64,000 nucleotides of DNA from Ctenosaura bakeri (GCA_948474755.1 CAOLHI010000392.1:248001-312000); one strand, 5' to 3'. Positions 23,527-36,063 are shown, counted from the stretch's first letter. Made by a program: numbers and translations. The notes: a model not told the origin generated them from the sequence alone.

Positions 23527-23639
23527 AACTTGGAAAAGTTACTTTCTGGATTCTGACTCCCAGACCTACATCCCTAATTAATCTGGTCACAGGCTGAAGA
23601 TTTGGGGAGTTGTATCCTAAAAAGTAACTTTTCCAAGTT
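23527..23639. repeat. Short hairpin element with 19-bp perfect arms
   Basis: AACTTGGAAAAGTTACTTT at 23527-23545 is exactly complementary to 23621-23639. The middle contains ACTCCC-like words. The outward sequence repeats AACTTGGAA twice on the left. Looks like a tiny palindromic MITE. Confidence 0.75.
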
Positions 23640-23658
23640 ATATAGGTATCCAGACTAA

Positions 23659-24085
23659 GGCCTTTCCTCACGCGGTGAGGGAAACGCTCCCTGCCGCTAC
23701 TCACTGGCTTTTTGGTGGGTTTGGGCGAGTCCGTCGGGACGAGGAGCAGTGCGAGCTCGTCACTCCGCACTGCTCCGGCGTCCAAAATGGTGGCTTCCGT
23801 TGGTGGAGAGCTCGCCAGCCTAAAGCCTGCCCCCAGCAGATCTGCAGGCATGCACTAGTGTGTGCTTGCAAATCTGCACTGGAGTGCGGCGACGGAGCGA
23901 CACAGGGTCGTGCACTCTTAAAAGAGGTTTTTAAAAAGCACGCTGCGTGACCAGTTCTCGTCGCTCCAGAGTGGACTGAGGTGCGGAACTACAAAAAGTA
24001 GTCCGCCCCAGTCCACTCCACGGTGCAGAATACCTCCGTTGGAGGTTGCTCTGCACCGTTTTAATAGGCCGGTGCGGAAAGGGCC
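23659..24085. mobile_element. GC-rich Harbinger-like element, family C (copy C1)
   Basis: Starts GGCCTTTCCTCACGCGG and ends GGTGCGGAAAGGGCC, so the two ends are inverted copies of the terminus shared by families B and D. Flanks are TAA and TCA. The inside matches 57757-58222: GCACTGCTC blocks, CCCCCAGCAGATCTGCAGGC, TTTTTAAAAAGCACGCTGC and AGGTGCGGAACTAC. It is rich in CpG against an AT-rich background. Open frames inside differ between the two copies, so it is not a gene. Confidence 0.82.
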
Positions 24086-24088
24086 TCA

Positions 24089-24694
24089 AAATAAACTTAG
24101 AGCAAGACAAACAGAATATTTTATGCACATGACTTTAGGAAGATTTTTAAAAAGCACATCATTGTTGCTGCATTTTCTCATGAGAACAAGCACTAAAGAA
24201 CGTCTTTGGACTACAGTATAAGACTAGTAAGAAAGGCATAGAGGGAGGGACATTTGGTCCAACCATCCACATGTTCACCATTGAATAACATAGACAATCA
24301 CTCTTTTGTTCAAATTTTTGCAACTGTTTTCCCTTGTAACACCATTCTGATGTCAGCAACTGTTGTTCATATTTTATCAATGAAAAAATAACAACACTAC
24401 AAGGAGATTATTCAACTTAAATAACAGTGGGATTTGAATCTAGTTGTGATGCAAGTACATTAAATACTGAACCACCATGGGCTCAAAGCTGGTGGCAATG
24501 ATAGCTTGAGGATGAATGCTGCAACTAATACTTTAACACAGAGAACAGAGAGCCTGTGTCCCTGGCATTCATTGTGTTGTGTTATTTTGGGGTACTAAAA
24601 ATACTAGAAGCCAGTGTTACAGTCCAAGGGAGCTGGTACGTTTATCATTCCACAGTTAGTAGAGGTGCAAATAATCAAGAGATAATCTTGGTCA
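24089..24694. other. No gene seen
   Basis: Unassigned sequence without recognisable repeat or domain. Confidence 0.45.
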
Positions 24695-24885
24695 GCAGAG
24701 TGTGGTGGTTCGAGTGTAGGACTACAGCCCTGGAGATCAGGGTTTGATTCCTGCTTGGCCATGGAAACCCACTGAGTGACCTTGGACATGTCACACACTC
24801 TCAGCTCTGGAAAAACCTGTGATAAGTTTGCCTTAGGGTCACCATGATTCGGAAATGACATGAAGGAACACAACAACAAAATCTT
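24695..24885 (+). mobile_element. tRNA-derived SINE with ACA tail
   Basis: GCAGAGTGTGGTGGTTCGAG (A-box region), GATCAGGGTTTGATTCC (B-box region), GGCCATGGAAACCCACTGAG, GACCTTGGACATGTCACAC, CTCAGCTCTGGAAAAACCTG, then GGTCACCATGATTCGGAAAT and a tail CACAACAACAAAA. Complete in layout apart from a known internal deletion between the CTCAGC and AAAAACC blocks that is shared with 43931-44135. Confidence 0.88.
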
Positions 24886-26404
24886 TGTCACTTGAGAAGC
24901 TTGCATCTGTTCTTGATGCAAGAAAAAAATTGTTCATCAGAGCCATTGATCTGAGGTTGACACTAAAGAAAGAACTTGTGACACGATGGCTACCGTTCTT
25001 ACCATACATTTCTTACAATATAGGCACTGTTGGACTTGTTTGGAACACTAGAGAAATTATTTTTTTTTCCAATAAACATTTCTTGATATTGGACTAGCTA
25101 TATCAAACAAATATGTATCTCACTCTCATAACAATATAGCAGAAACTGTTCAAACAGTAATAGCCTGAACAATGTGGTTTGGAGAGACACTCAAGTTAGT
25201 GTAAACTTTTCCCTCAGAGCAATGTACGTTTGGAACTGAACAGTGATACAAATGTGTGATACTTTTAAAATAAAATATCCCCCAAAGAATCCTTTTTTCA
25301 CTGTTTTGTTATGTATTTGCTGTAACAATTTAGCTCTAAAGAAAGAAACTGTCAGAAATAAAGACCCTGCTTCATTTTCTATCATGGAATATTATAGGCT
25401 AAATCTGAGAGCTAGTCTACATTTTCAATTTTTCCCAAGTAAATAGAAATGTGTCTCTCTGGCTCAAAACAGTACTGTCCAAATATAGTTTAAAGGCTGT
25501 ATTTCTCAGCTAGCTTGTCAGTGTCAAGATTCGGTGGGCGTCTGGCAACACACCCATTGTTGTAGTAGAAAAAGACCTGCAAATGATGGCAGAAGTTTTA
25601 CCCATGTGGCTATAAATTAAATGCAGTAGTAAGTCTGCTGCTTTCAACATCAGTGCCTGATTGTTGGTCTACTGCTTGTTGTTGCTCTGCTAAATACTAA
25701 AGGGTGTTTTTTGACTGCTGAAGTAGTTTATTGATGATCATGACTACAGCTAGATTTTATCATTAGCACCAGCTTGGGGCTTGGGATCTGTCACTTGAAA
25801 TGGTTTTGCTTTTTACACAATAGGTCTTCTCTAGAAGACACGGGAACTGTAATAGGTAACTAATACAGCTCTCTGAATTATATTTTGTGGTCTGTGTGTA
25901 ATGCAATATTTTACTTCCTCAAGGACTGGTTCTGCATAAAAATAAGAGTACTATCAAAGTAACCCTTGACTTACTATTTCTGGAGGTTGCAAAATCAAAA
26001 TGGGTTCAGAATAATAATGGTTCTTGGCCACTGAAGGATCCCCCAAAAGAGAAATGCAACAACAAAAGGGAGAAGAAAGAAGCAACAGATTTGCATAAAA
26101 TTTGCATGTGCCTGTATAAGGGCAGCTTAAACAATATGCAAGAAACACTTGTTCTTATACTAGTAGCATGGAAAATTGTTACCAGATGATTTGTGTGCTT
26201 GCCAATTTGCACAACACTGGCAAACAAGAATCCAACTCTTTTTCCTATAGCTGGGCACAAAGCAACAGGCATTCACAGGGACTTTTAGGGGTCCTTAGGA
26301 GACCCTCAAAGATGATGCCATTGCTCTGCATGGGTTGATGGATTTTTGGTTGTTTCACAATTGGCAGAGAATTCTGCAACAACCAAAAAAGTGAGTTGTG
26401 ATGG
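24886..26404. other. No gene seen
   Basis: About 1.5 kb of unassigned AT-rich sequence. No recognisable repeat or conserved domain. Confidence 0.45.
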
Positions 26405-26780
26405 CATAAGTCTGACTTTGCTGCCAAGATGTTTTTGACCTATGATGACCCTTGCAAGAGCCCCAGCTGCCCACTGCTCTGCTAAGGTCTTGCAAACTCA
26501 GGGCTGAGACTTCCTTGATTGAATCCATCAACCTGTTGTGGGATCTCCCTGTATTCCTACCTACCTGCCTACTTACCTACCTTTTCCCAAGCATTTTCCC
26601 AAGCATTCCCAAGCTAGCCCTTTTCCAGTGGATCATATCATCTAATGATATGTCCAAAGTACAGCAGCCTCAGTTTAGTCATCTTTCCTTCTGATGAAAG
26701 TTCAGACTTGGTTTGCTCTAAGACCCATTCATTTATCTTCTTAGCGATCTATGGTATTCATAGCAGTAGAACAACTATTG
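26405..26780 (-). mobile_element. LINE C-terminal remnant, antisense
   Basis: On the minus strand, near 26690-26610, a frame gives KMTKLRLLYFGHIIR, a stop, then a segment resembling DPLEKG. The family has LRYFGHIMRR followed by LEKTIMLGK and a basic RGRP/RW-D segment in the C-terminus of L1/RTE-type LINE proteins. Downstream words such as TTGATTGAATCCATCAACCT (plus strand) fit the W-D-SI segment. Stops and a duplicated CATTTTCCCAAG word show it is dead. Confidence 0.65.
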
Positions 26781-27204
26781 GGCAGCAGAGATAGTGGGAG
26801 ATGACACTGGCAGAGAGGATCTGTCAAAGACAATGGCAGCGGCACCATTGCTAACTCTAAAGCAGCCAGCAAGGCATAGGAAAAGGCAATGATTAACCAC
26901 TCCTCAAGCTTTTTACCTACAACACCCTATGATGAGACAATCCAAAATTGAACAAGTCTGACTACAGCCATCATAATTCACCAACAGAATGACATGGAAT
27001 GTCATCTTTCAGTTGATTTGCTGATTATGATTTTACTTTACTTGTTTATTTTAGATTATGTAAAGTTTACAGTTGTATAACGGATGGATCAGTATCAAGC
27101 TCCTGAATGAGTCATGTTCCTGGTGATTTAATTTTGAGTCATCTGAGCTAGGCATAATATTCTCAGCATAGTACTGTGCATTCATTTAAGTTACTTAGAT
27201 TTAT
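26781..27204. other. No gene seen
   Basis: Unassigned sequence between the LINE remnant and the unique block that follows. Confidence 0.4.
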
Positions 27205-27620
27205 GTTTGGTTCAAACACAAGCAGTCTAGGCAAGGCCAATTAACAGCTTCAGCATTTTGTGCTGACAGAACACCCAATGTGTTAAATGGCAGATTTGGT
27301 TCTTGTGATAGGCAGCCTGCTGGCAAAAGCCGCTAAGCGTAGTCAGCCATATCACAATGCTAGCAATGGGGAGTGCGGTGTCTCTCTGACAGGAAGTGAG
27401 GGCTGAGCGCTGCAGACGCTTCACTTATCAATCTCATTTATCCAGAGACTGAGCTGGAGCTCTTTGTATTTTTCAACCCAGATCAGTTCTCCCCAAAGGC
27501 TCTGCAACCCACAGCATGATTTGGCTTGATAGCTGCTGAATTTCATCATGTTCTAATTGCTAGATTATGACACAGTGCAAAGAAAGAGGAAAAACTGGGA
27601 CAGCAAATGCAGATGTGATT
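27205..27620. other. Unique balanced-composition block; candidate conserved non-coding element
   Basis: About 415 bp with GC content higher than its surroundings, no match to any repeat in this window, and no long open frame. It contains several short words typical of enhancer binding sites, such as CCAATTAAC and CTAATTG (homeodomain-like) and CTTATCAATC (GATA-like). Such words occur by chance, so the call is an inference that needs cross-species alignment. Confidence 0.3.
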
Positions 27621-28949
27621 CACAGCCATGATTTCAACTGAGAGGGAGACCTCTATCATTGTGCATTTTCTGGTTATCTGTAGGTGGGAGGGATAGGAAG
27701 AGAGGGTTAATAGTGTCCACAGACAGTCTTCTCAGAGATTCTGTATGGATGTATGTGAGTTTGAAGACCATTGTGTCCTGGTAGGCTTTTCTGTTTTTAT
27801 CTTGATCATTTACATTTTAAAAAATCTAAAATTAGGCAGAATGGACTATAATTATCTGGGACTATAGGTGGGAGAGATACAGGGCTAGCCTGAGACAGTT
27901 TGATGATGCTTGGGGTGGAGCAGAAAATGGTGTCCTACCTTCAAGTCAAAGTGCATAGTACTTAAAGTCAACTGGGTAGTTTTAGTACCTGAACTTTGAA
28001 ATCTCATAAGCATCTCTTCCTATTTTTGTTCTGGAAGTAGAAATGCAATACTAAATCAATAAGTAGCAATTGATTCCTTTAACTGTGCACACACACATAT
28101 GTGCACATGCGCACACACAAAATCTTGTGCTGGCTGGTTGTGCTAGGGACAGTCTTGAAGACAGATCTATTTTTAAGGTTAAAAAACCCAGTTTCCTAAG
28201 ATTAGAAAATGAGCACATTAGGTTCTAGCTCAGCTCTTTGTTTGTTAAGCTTATTTTCTATGCATATGGGAGTACAGCTTCAGACAATCCCTGAAATCCA
28301 GATCAAATTAGACTTATTAGGACCCATTTGAGTAAGCCTAATGGGGGTCAGAACAGCCTATTTCAGATCCTGGTCAGGAGCACCATTCAAGGGTGGAGAG
28401 AGGACAAAGGAGCCCGACAGTGTGTCTCCAATCAGACACTGTTATAAGGAAAATGCCATGGTATGATAATGGGGAGGAGGAGAGTTGGACTTTGGATAGT
28501 GACTGTTCTAGATTCTGGGGTCACAATGTCCTTGGGAGGAGGAAGAGCTAGCATGAGGTTAGTGAATGGTATCTATTTAGTTTTCTCCTGAGAATCTGAG
28601 CTGCTTTTCTAGATTTAGCTGGTAGCCTACCTACCTCTCTGCCAACCTGCATAGTGCTGATCACACTGCCCTTGGCACTTTAATTTTGACAAGATTCTTC
28701 TGATGCTTAGCTGTGCTCTTTCTATAACTGTACTTGTAACTTAGGAGTGTTGAACTGTATCTCCTATACGAGAAGGATTGTACATACGATTTTTTTAAAA
28801 AAAATATTTTAAATATCTTTTTTCCCCTTGTATCTGTCAATGCTGTGTGTATATACCACCTACACTTAACACAGACACATAACATCTTCATGCAGTATGA
28901 GCAAACATTAGGTTTTCTTGATCTCAGATTTTGGCTGTTCTTCTCCAGT
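27621..28949. other. No gene seen
   Basis: Contains a broken (CA)n-type run at about 28088-28120. Otherwise unassigned. Confidence 0.45.
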
Positions 28950-29290
28950 GCTCAGAATGAAGAGGAGGAAGCTCAAGGTGAAAGCAATGTCTTCAGAAGT
29001 GTATCTCTATATAGTTTTCTCATTTGTTAGACTTGACATTTTTTATTTGAATGGCATACTCTTTTGCAGCTGTAGTTGATGCCTCATGCATCATGCCTAA
29101 TGACCTCACCGCAGGCTGCCTCTTGTTACAACACCCTTATAATAAAATCATTAGGACTTCCTCCCCTTTGAGCTCCTAAAAACTGGGTCTCAGGTTTTTG
29201 GCACTGAAATCTCCAGAGCTAGGATAGTCCTGACTTTGCTAGTCCAGCAGACATGCAAGCTGGACAGTAGAATGAAGAAAGTAGTGTAAA
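28950..29290 (+). repeat. Unclassified dispersed repeat, family J (copy 1)
   Basis: Aligns in the same orientation with 54190-54540. Shared blocks include TTTTCTCATTTGTTAG, the pair TTTGAATGGCATACTCTTT / TTTGAGTGGCATCCTTTG, GCAGCTGTAGTTGATGC / GCAACTGTGGTTGGGGC, and GGCACTGAAATC / GGCCCTGAAATG. The class is unknown to me and no protein is shared. Confidence 0.55.
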
Positions 29291-30023
29291 TCAGTGGGAC
29301 TGATGAACAACTGATTGTGTATGATTTTTAAAAACATATTTTACTTTTTTAAAAAGCAACTATATGACTCCAAATTTTGCACACTTGTATTAAAAAAAAG
29401 TCTGACAAGTCATAATTATTTTGGTTTCCCAAGGCAAGCCAACAGGAGACATAATAATTAAGATTTCTGAGTCTATATGTGGGTTTTGGATCCAAAGTAG
29501 GTTGCATTGGGCCCAGGTTGATCTTATCCAAAATTGAACAATCAGGTTCTAAACTGAATCAGAGGTACCCTAAGGTACGCATTGGGAGATTTCAAAAATA
29601 CGAGTTTCTGCTTTCATCTAAAGCAGTACAATCCACTCTGACATCTCAGCATGCTGCATTCGGACTGGGCTTTCAGACAGAAATGCTAATAATTTCTTGT
29701 TACCAGGGCCAGTTCTAGGTTTGAGGAAGCTTAGCTGCGGACAGGCAGTAGCACTCTGTTCATCAGACTTCTGTTCCGCATCATGATATAGTGTTTCTGT
29801 GGGGCATTGTGGGAAATTTAAATAACAGCTAGATTCAACTAACTGTTGCTAACAGGAGGACTTGAAAGTATTGGGGGCATTAGAAGAATTTGTGATGGCC
29901 CCTGGCAGTGTGCTGAATCATTTGAAGGGGGCGGGGGGACGGGGAGTAAGGAGATTTGAGTTGACTAAGGTATACATCCATTGTTCTAAACTGAGCAGTG
30001 GAGAATGAAAGATGTCCCATGAA
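29291..30023. other. No gene; G-rich tract
   Basis: A G-rich tract (about 29926-29945) has three runs of four or more G and might form a quadruplex with a shorter fourth run. Otherwise unassigned. Confidence 0.45.
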
Positions 30024-30255
30024 GTTGTTATTGTTATTATGTGCCTTCAGGTTGTTTCCAACTTATGGTGACCCTAAGGTAAAGCTATCATATTGTCTTC
30101 TTGGCAAGATTTGTTTAGAGAGGGTTTGTCATGGCCTTCCTCTGATGCTGAGAGAGTGCGACTTTCCCACAGTCACCTAGTGAGTTTCCATGGGTGAGTG
30201 GAGGTTCTTGGAGTCTTATTCCAACACTCAATGCACTACGTCATGCTTGCTCTTA
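30024..30255 (-). mobile_element. tRNA-derived SINE, antisense
   Basis: Plus-strand words in order: GTTGTTATTGTTATTATGTG (tail), GCCTTCAGGTTGTTTCCAAC, TTATGGTGACCCTAAGG, CTTCTTGGCAAGATTTG, CTTCCTCTGATGCTGAGAG, GTTTCCATGGGTGAGTGGAG. Near full length, with a decayed head ending around 30250. Confidence 0.87.
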
Positions 30256-31195
30256 AAAGACTCTATGCTATAGGCCATGGAGAGGACAGACTTTCAAATC
30301 ATGCTGTCACAGTGTTATAATTGAATTGTTCCTCATTGGTGGTATAATTGTGATAAAAGAAGAGTTTTCATGCACTTGTAGTTTAATGCTGATCAAGTGT
30401 GGAAGTTCTAGGAGGAAATATTTAAAGAAGTAGAAGTTATTACTAATCGGAATATAAAGCTTAGTGGAGAACTATTGCTGTTCAACTTTTTTCAAGTTGA
30501 AAATGCCAACATCTACCATAGAGGTCTAATCTCAGTGTTGTTAGTAAATGCATGGAAGAAACTTGCACAACACTGGAAAATACTTAGAGGGCTCGCCTTT
30601 GAAAAAATGGATCCCAGAGTCTGGACAATTCCCACCCCTCCTTGAGAATTTTGTACATAATCTAAAGAGAGCAGCAAACTCCAAAATGACAAGCAATTTG
30701 CACAAGATGTAGTAACCTTTTCTTTCTCACTGTGGAAATGAGCATTTTCTTTTCAGAAACTCCAATTCAGATAGAGAAATTTTGGGAGTGCACTTTTGAC
30801 TGAGCACTCTTGAAACTAATGATGACTGTTCTATGTGGTACATATATTTGTTTGCACTATTTCCCCCTTTTGTTCTGTATTCTTAATAAGGAAAGCTGTA
30901 TTATGACATGAAGAACCGATTACCACCACTCACAACTGAACCAAATTTTTTTAGCCATGACTTGTCTCTTTCAACAAGAGGAGTGGCCATACTCACAAAG
31001 ACAGCAAAGAAATATCTTAGTTCAGATTGAGTTCTATGATGTGAAGCAGGTTTATGTAAATTATGTTATTAAACATAATTGTGGATTTTGTTGGCAGTGG
31101 CAACTACCTTTCTACTTTATATTCTCCATTATCAAATCATGGACCTGTATTCTGCATTGCTTAGTTATGTATTAGTTACCTGTGTATAACTAAAC
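30256..31195. other. No gene seen
   Basis: Unassigned AT-rich sequence; no recognisable repeat or domain. Confidence 0.45.
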
Positions 31196-31525
31196 AGTGT
31201 CTCTTGGCTCAAGCCCTACCATCTACTTTACCAGGAAGAAGCTGCATCAAGAGATGGAGGTCTGTCCAGCTGGCATTTGGGGCACAGGGTGATGACATTT
31301 TCATTGATCTCCTTCCAATGATCTAGACTGTGACAAAGAATTGTGATAGGGGCCCTGCTTCTGATTGCCACAGCCTCACTCACTGGTGGAAGTAGGGGTG
31401 GAAACATCATTCCTTGTGCTCTGATTGGCAGATGAACAGACTTCTATCTCTCAGTGCAGCTGCTCCTTGGTAAAGTAGGTTTAGGCGGACATCTATAATT
31501 ACAGCAATAGTGCCATTATCATGAC
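31196..31525 (+). repeat. Unclassified dispersed repeat, family E (copy 1)
   Basis: Related to 50160-50480 (opposite strand), 56815-57225 and probably 59397-59600. Shared words include GGGGCCCTGCTTCTGATTGC against GGGATCCTGCTTCTGAATG, GGAAGTAGGGGTGGAAACA against GGAAGGGGTGGACATGTC, and GGTAAAGTAGG. The right end is close to D2. Perhaps a DNA transposon; class not determined. Confidence 0.5.
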
Positions 31526-31537
31526 TACATAGTGTTA

Positions 31538-31962
31538 GGCTATTTCCACACTACACTGTTATAGTGCTATTATCAGTGGCGGAGCTTGGAGTGTGTGTAA
31601 GGTCATGGGAGGGGCGTGGCCTCTGTGCATGGGGGGCATGGCCATGGTCTGTGGGGGCATGGCTGCAGTGCGTAGGGGTGTGGCAAGATCATGCGGGGCA
31701 ATGCCAAGGGCATGTGGAGGTGTGGATACGGGCTGGGATGCTCCAGAAACATTGCCACCTGAGGCAAACCGCCTCCATCACCCCTCTCCCATCCCTATGT
31801 GACTGGCTACTATTCCACTTTCAACATCCTATGGAATCTGGGGTTTGCATTCAGAATTCTCAGCCAGAGAGCTCTTCGGCCTCAGTAAACTATAACCCCA
31901 GAATTCCAAGGTGTGTTGAAAGTGGAATAATAGCACTGTAACAGTGTAGTGAGGAAATGGCC
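31538..31962. mobile_element. Palindromic Harbinger-like MITE D2, interrupted by a hAT
   Basis: The outer parts (31538-31573 and 31806-31962) form one family-D element, ending GAGGAAATGGCC on the right. TTA flanks it on both sides (31535-31537 and 31963-31965), a perfect 3-bp duplication. The arms TTCCACTTTCAACATCCTAT and their complement are clear. A 232-bp hAT sits in the left arm, so D2 is older than that hAT insertion. Confidence 0.88.
31574..31805 (+). mobile_element. Small hAT-like element H1, nested in D2
   Basis: Starts CAGTGGCGGAGCTTGGAG and ends CCCTATGTGACTG. It is flanked by GCTATTAT (31566-31573) and GCTACTAT (31806-31813), an 8-bp target duplication with one change, which is the hAT hallmark. 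The middle is GC-rich with repeated GGGCATGGC-like words. Non-autonomous; its relative is nested in the SINE at 10914-11085. Confidence 0.85.
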
Positions 31963-31965
31963 TTA

Positions 31966-34221
31966 GTGAATAGGGAGCAGATACAGATCTGTAACTGTAT
32001 AGAATGCCAGCCGTCATCTTTGGTTTAGGTTAAACTCAACTGGTCACAACATAGAAATGCTTTTCCTAAAAGGATCACTCTAAAAAATTCACCAGAGATC
32101 TAAGTCTGCCCCCTTCCCATCTCCATTATATTGCTCTTGTTATATGTTGCCAATTCTACTTCTTGGCAATAAGATAAATAAAGATCCCCCCGTTTTTTCA
32201 AAATTGGTAATGAGCTTGTCAAGAGGGAATAGATTTCTATGCTTAATACGGTGACTTTCCCAACTGAAATATGCATGTGGAGACAGACAGACAGATATGG
32301 AAAACTAGCATTTTCATATGATTTAAGTTCATTTATTCAGCAAGAAACTATGATCAAAGAGAAGTGTACATACCTATTTCTTACTAAGACATCTCAACAG
32401 GTTTCCTTAGGTCATCCGTATATATATCTTCCCCTCTGGCATATTTTAGACTACCTGGGGCTATTTCAGTATTAGCTAGGAGGCAGGGGACTTCAGCATC
32501 CCAGGTGGTTTGCCTTTCACATACCTGATCCATATTAATTGGGAAGTGTGATGTAGTGTATCCAATGTTCTTCACAGGATTGCTCCTTAAGGCTACAATA
32601 TGAAATTTTAAAGAACATGATAAATACTTGGGCATCTTAGTAAGTGCTTGTGTCAGATCTGTGAAGCTTTCTGAAGCTTTCACATCACATCCAGTACAGG
32701 AATAATGAACATTTCTATAATGTGTACAGGATCAAGTTATGTATTGGGTGTAAGGTTTAAGTGAAATTGGAGGTACAGATTGTATATGTATCTTATATAA
32801 TACACTATGATAATGTTCTTGTATTTTATAATTGTATTTTAACTGTTCTTCTAGGTGTGATAAATAGCTTGCCTCATCAGCCACTGACCAAAAGTCCCTT
32901 AACCCTTGTCAATGTCTTATTCACAAAACCTGTGTCTGGAAGCCTATTTTAGGGTTCAAATAGATGCTGCTCTAATGATATATTGGAATCTTGCTGGGGG
33001 GGTTCCCCATTTTTTTTCCCGTTACAAAAATCACCCATGTCTTCCACCTGTTCAGATATGGGTGTGAAGGAGGAGAGTGTAATCCTTTTCCCTATGCAAT
33101 TCTCACACTGAAACACTACCCCCAAGAAGGAAAGTTGAAGAAAAAAAAAGTTAAATAAATATTCACTACAGCTGGCCCTTCACATTCACAGGCTTAATAC
33201 ACTTTGAATTGATTATTTGCAAGTTTCTCCACCCCTGCCCCTCATCTCAAGTACCTCTTTTCCAAAGAAAACTTCCCTCTCTGTGGCTCCAACTGGCTGT
33301 GCAGTGCTTTAAAACCCACCTCTGATCCTCCACTTCCTCCACCAGCCACTGCCTGGCCAGCTAAGCATACCTCACACTTCAATTTATCAGCACCACAATC
33401 TCCTCAATGGCCCTCCCACCCAAGGAAGGAGATGGGCAAGAGAGACAGAGTGCAGGGGCATCATATCAGCCCACTCCCTTTCCCTCTCCTTTCCCTGACC
33501 TGCTTCGGACCTTGAGTGTCTGCTCTCCCCACCACACGTTGGCCCCCTTCCCATAGACAGACAAACACATTTTGATATTTTCATTTTCTCCACTTTTGCT
33601 GGAGTCCTGAGCCTCTAACCCTAGCAAATGTGGAGGTCCAACTTTATGTCAGGTAACTATCTCAAGATTATCATTATCATTATTATCTATTGTGTGCATT
33701 CCCAACAATGCACCAAAATTTAACTGAGCCAAGAGGAAAAACCTTTCCCTGGTTTATGAGTTAATAGTGTTAGGACTTTGTAGCTTTTCTATAAAACTTG
33801 TTTACTGCTGCTGCCCAATAAGAAAAGTTAGGCCATTGCCATTGGTTGATCTAGAAATCTTGCTCAATATCTGACATTGAAAATTTATTGGATGAGGTAC
33901 ATAAGGATTCCACAGTTTTCTTTATTGGGCATCTGGACAGCAAAACATTAAATGCAGTTCAACAAAAATGGTTTAATATCCACCTTTGTAAAAGAAATGC
34001 TTTCCAAATGATATCCCACCAGGAGAACAACAGAAAAAGAAAGAGGTGATATGTTAAGTCCCAGCCAAAGATGCCATTATTCTGCTGTGAGATTTATCTG
34101 CCTCATGTGATAAAGCTTTAAGTCCAAAGGAGAGGTGGTTTGTCTTTGAAGAGGGAAGAACCTGTATAATGACTTTAAAAAATATATCCGCAGCTGAAGG
34201 GCAGAACTATGTTCACATCAG
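31966..34221. other. No gene seen
   Basis: About 2.2 kb of unassigned sequence, including a pyrimidine-rich stretch near 33230-33500. The antisense frame there (33593-33387) is compositionally biased and has no recognisable motif. Confidence 0.45.
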
Positions 34222-34455
34222 CCAGCGTGAATATCCTAAAAGCACTGGATCCTGTCTGATTTTGGAAGCTAAGCTGGATCAGCTCTGGTCAGTACTTGGA
34301 TGGGAAACCCACCAATGAGTACCAGGTACTGCAGGATGTATTTCAGAGTTTTGAGTATTTCTTGCCTAAGAAAACCCTAGGTAATTCATGGCATCATCAT
34401 GTGTTGGCATGTGACTTGATGGCACATACACAAACATCACTAACAGAATGCCAGC
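34222..34455 (+). mobile_element. 5S-rRNA-derived SINE
   Basis: 34241-34310 holds a decayed 5S internal promoter: CCTGTCTGATTTTGGAAGCT, AAGCTGGATCAG and GTCAGTACTTGGATGGGAAA. The body AGTATTTCTTGCCTAAGAAA and the tail ACTTGATGGCACATACACA follow, as in the copy at 44150-44330. No full 5S gene is present. Confidence 0.9.
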
Positions 34456-36063
34456 CTTTAACTGCCGTAAAAAAAATTCCTGGTATGCAAGTTAGGAACA
34501 ACTACATTTGAATGGTTTTAAAAGATGGATAAATAGTCATGGCGGCCTATGCAGTCTGGGACCTTGGCTTGCCAGGGGTGGGAGTGGGGAAGAGATTTTA
34601 ACCTTTTGCCCCTCTTTGCAGTCCTAGTATGGATTAGGTCTCTTGCTGTGGCTATTGGAAAGAAGGCTTCCATACTTGAGCTTGTAAAAGCTAGTTTTTC
34701 AGAATAAAACTTCCAGAATTCCACAGACTGCTTATTATAGAATTCTGGAACTTGAAATTCAGAAAATAAGCTTTTCTCTTATTAATTTCCATTTTCTATA
34801 GTTTTTTTTTAAAAAATCACATACTTGCTAATAATTGCAATTGCTACTTTATTCCTTAGATTGCTTGTTTTTAATTGGGGTGTTATTGATGAAATATAGA
34901 AAAGCATATATCAGTTTCTGCCAAAATTGCATTTGCACATTTGCTAGCAATGTGCATAAACCTAACTCTTCCATATGAGCAGTTTTTTTAAAAAAAAAAT
35001 GGAATAAAATTAAGCAAACTCATAAACATAAATACAGATGTATAATTTACAATACATTTATGTGGTGTACTGCTTGTTAACTCAACACATTCCATTAATT
35101 CAGCACATTCATGTTTGTTAATTCAACACTTTCAGCAGCCATTTTTTAAAATGATAATGAACAATTAGTGATGATAGAACACCGACTTGAACCATTGCTG
35201 ATTTTTCATTCAAATGTACACGATCAATCCAAGCTGTTTTGTGGATTTCCACATAGATGATTTTGTACATGTTGGAAATGAACTCTGACATGAAAAACTT
35301 TCATCTAGAGCTGCAAATCAGAGATATGCAGGTCTTTATTAAGTCTATTTCTGCATGCAAATAATTTATTCATTTTTATCACTACTGTGAGAATGTCTTT
35401 GAAAACTGCAACCTCTCTCCCTGCCAAGACTCACATTTTCCTGTCCTGCTTCCATCCTCTCCAACACAGCTGGGGAGGCCAGAAGGAAGAGGAGAATTGT
35501 CCAGCTGTATTCTCATAGCCAAGGCATGACAATGCGGGCATCTTTTGGGATCTCCTGAGAATCCTCCCTAAGTTCCAGAGGATGACATTGTCATCATGTG
35601 CTGGTTATCTGAACATAATCGGATAATATTTGGCAGCCCCCCATTTCCCTAATGTGACCATATAGTTACAGCTTTTCCACAAATAAAAGAGACAAAGAGT
35701 CCCAATATCCATTGAAGTAGCAAATCTATGTCTGGAATCTATGGCTGTTTATGGTATCTTGTAGGTCACATGTGTGTCCTTTTCCATATATTATGTATAC
35801 CTCTTTGTACAGTTCTCTCCCCCATCTATGGGGGAAGCTATCAAGTGTCTGGACATACTGCCACAGTCATTTCATGGCTGGGGGAAGAATGGGAGGCAAT
35901 CAGACAGCTGGGACGAGAGAGTTGACATCACTCAAGATCTAGACAGATATAATGTTTCTCTTTCTGGGCACCTGGATGTCTGCCAACTTCTCCCAGCCAT
36001 GACATGGTCACAACAGTGCACTCTCATGCTTGGAAGCTGTCTTCCATGTGTGGTGGTATGCAA
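34456..36063. other. No gene seen
   Basis: Unassigned. Around 35085-35135 a TTAACTCAACACATTC-like word recurs three times as a loose tandem. The overlapping frames near 35.7-36.1 kb run into element B2 and are not a gene. Confidence 0.45.

Noticed and set aside
23659..24085. CpG-island promoter
   Set aside because: The GC-rich patch coincides exactly with a transposon bounded by inverted ends and has a second copy at 57757-58222.
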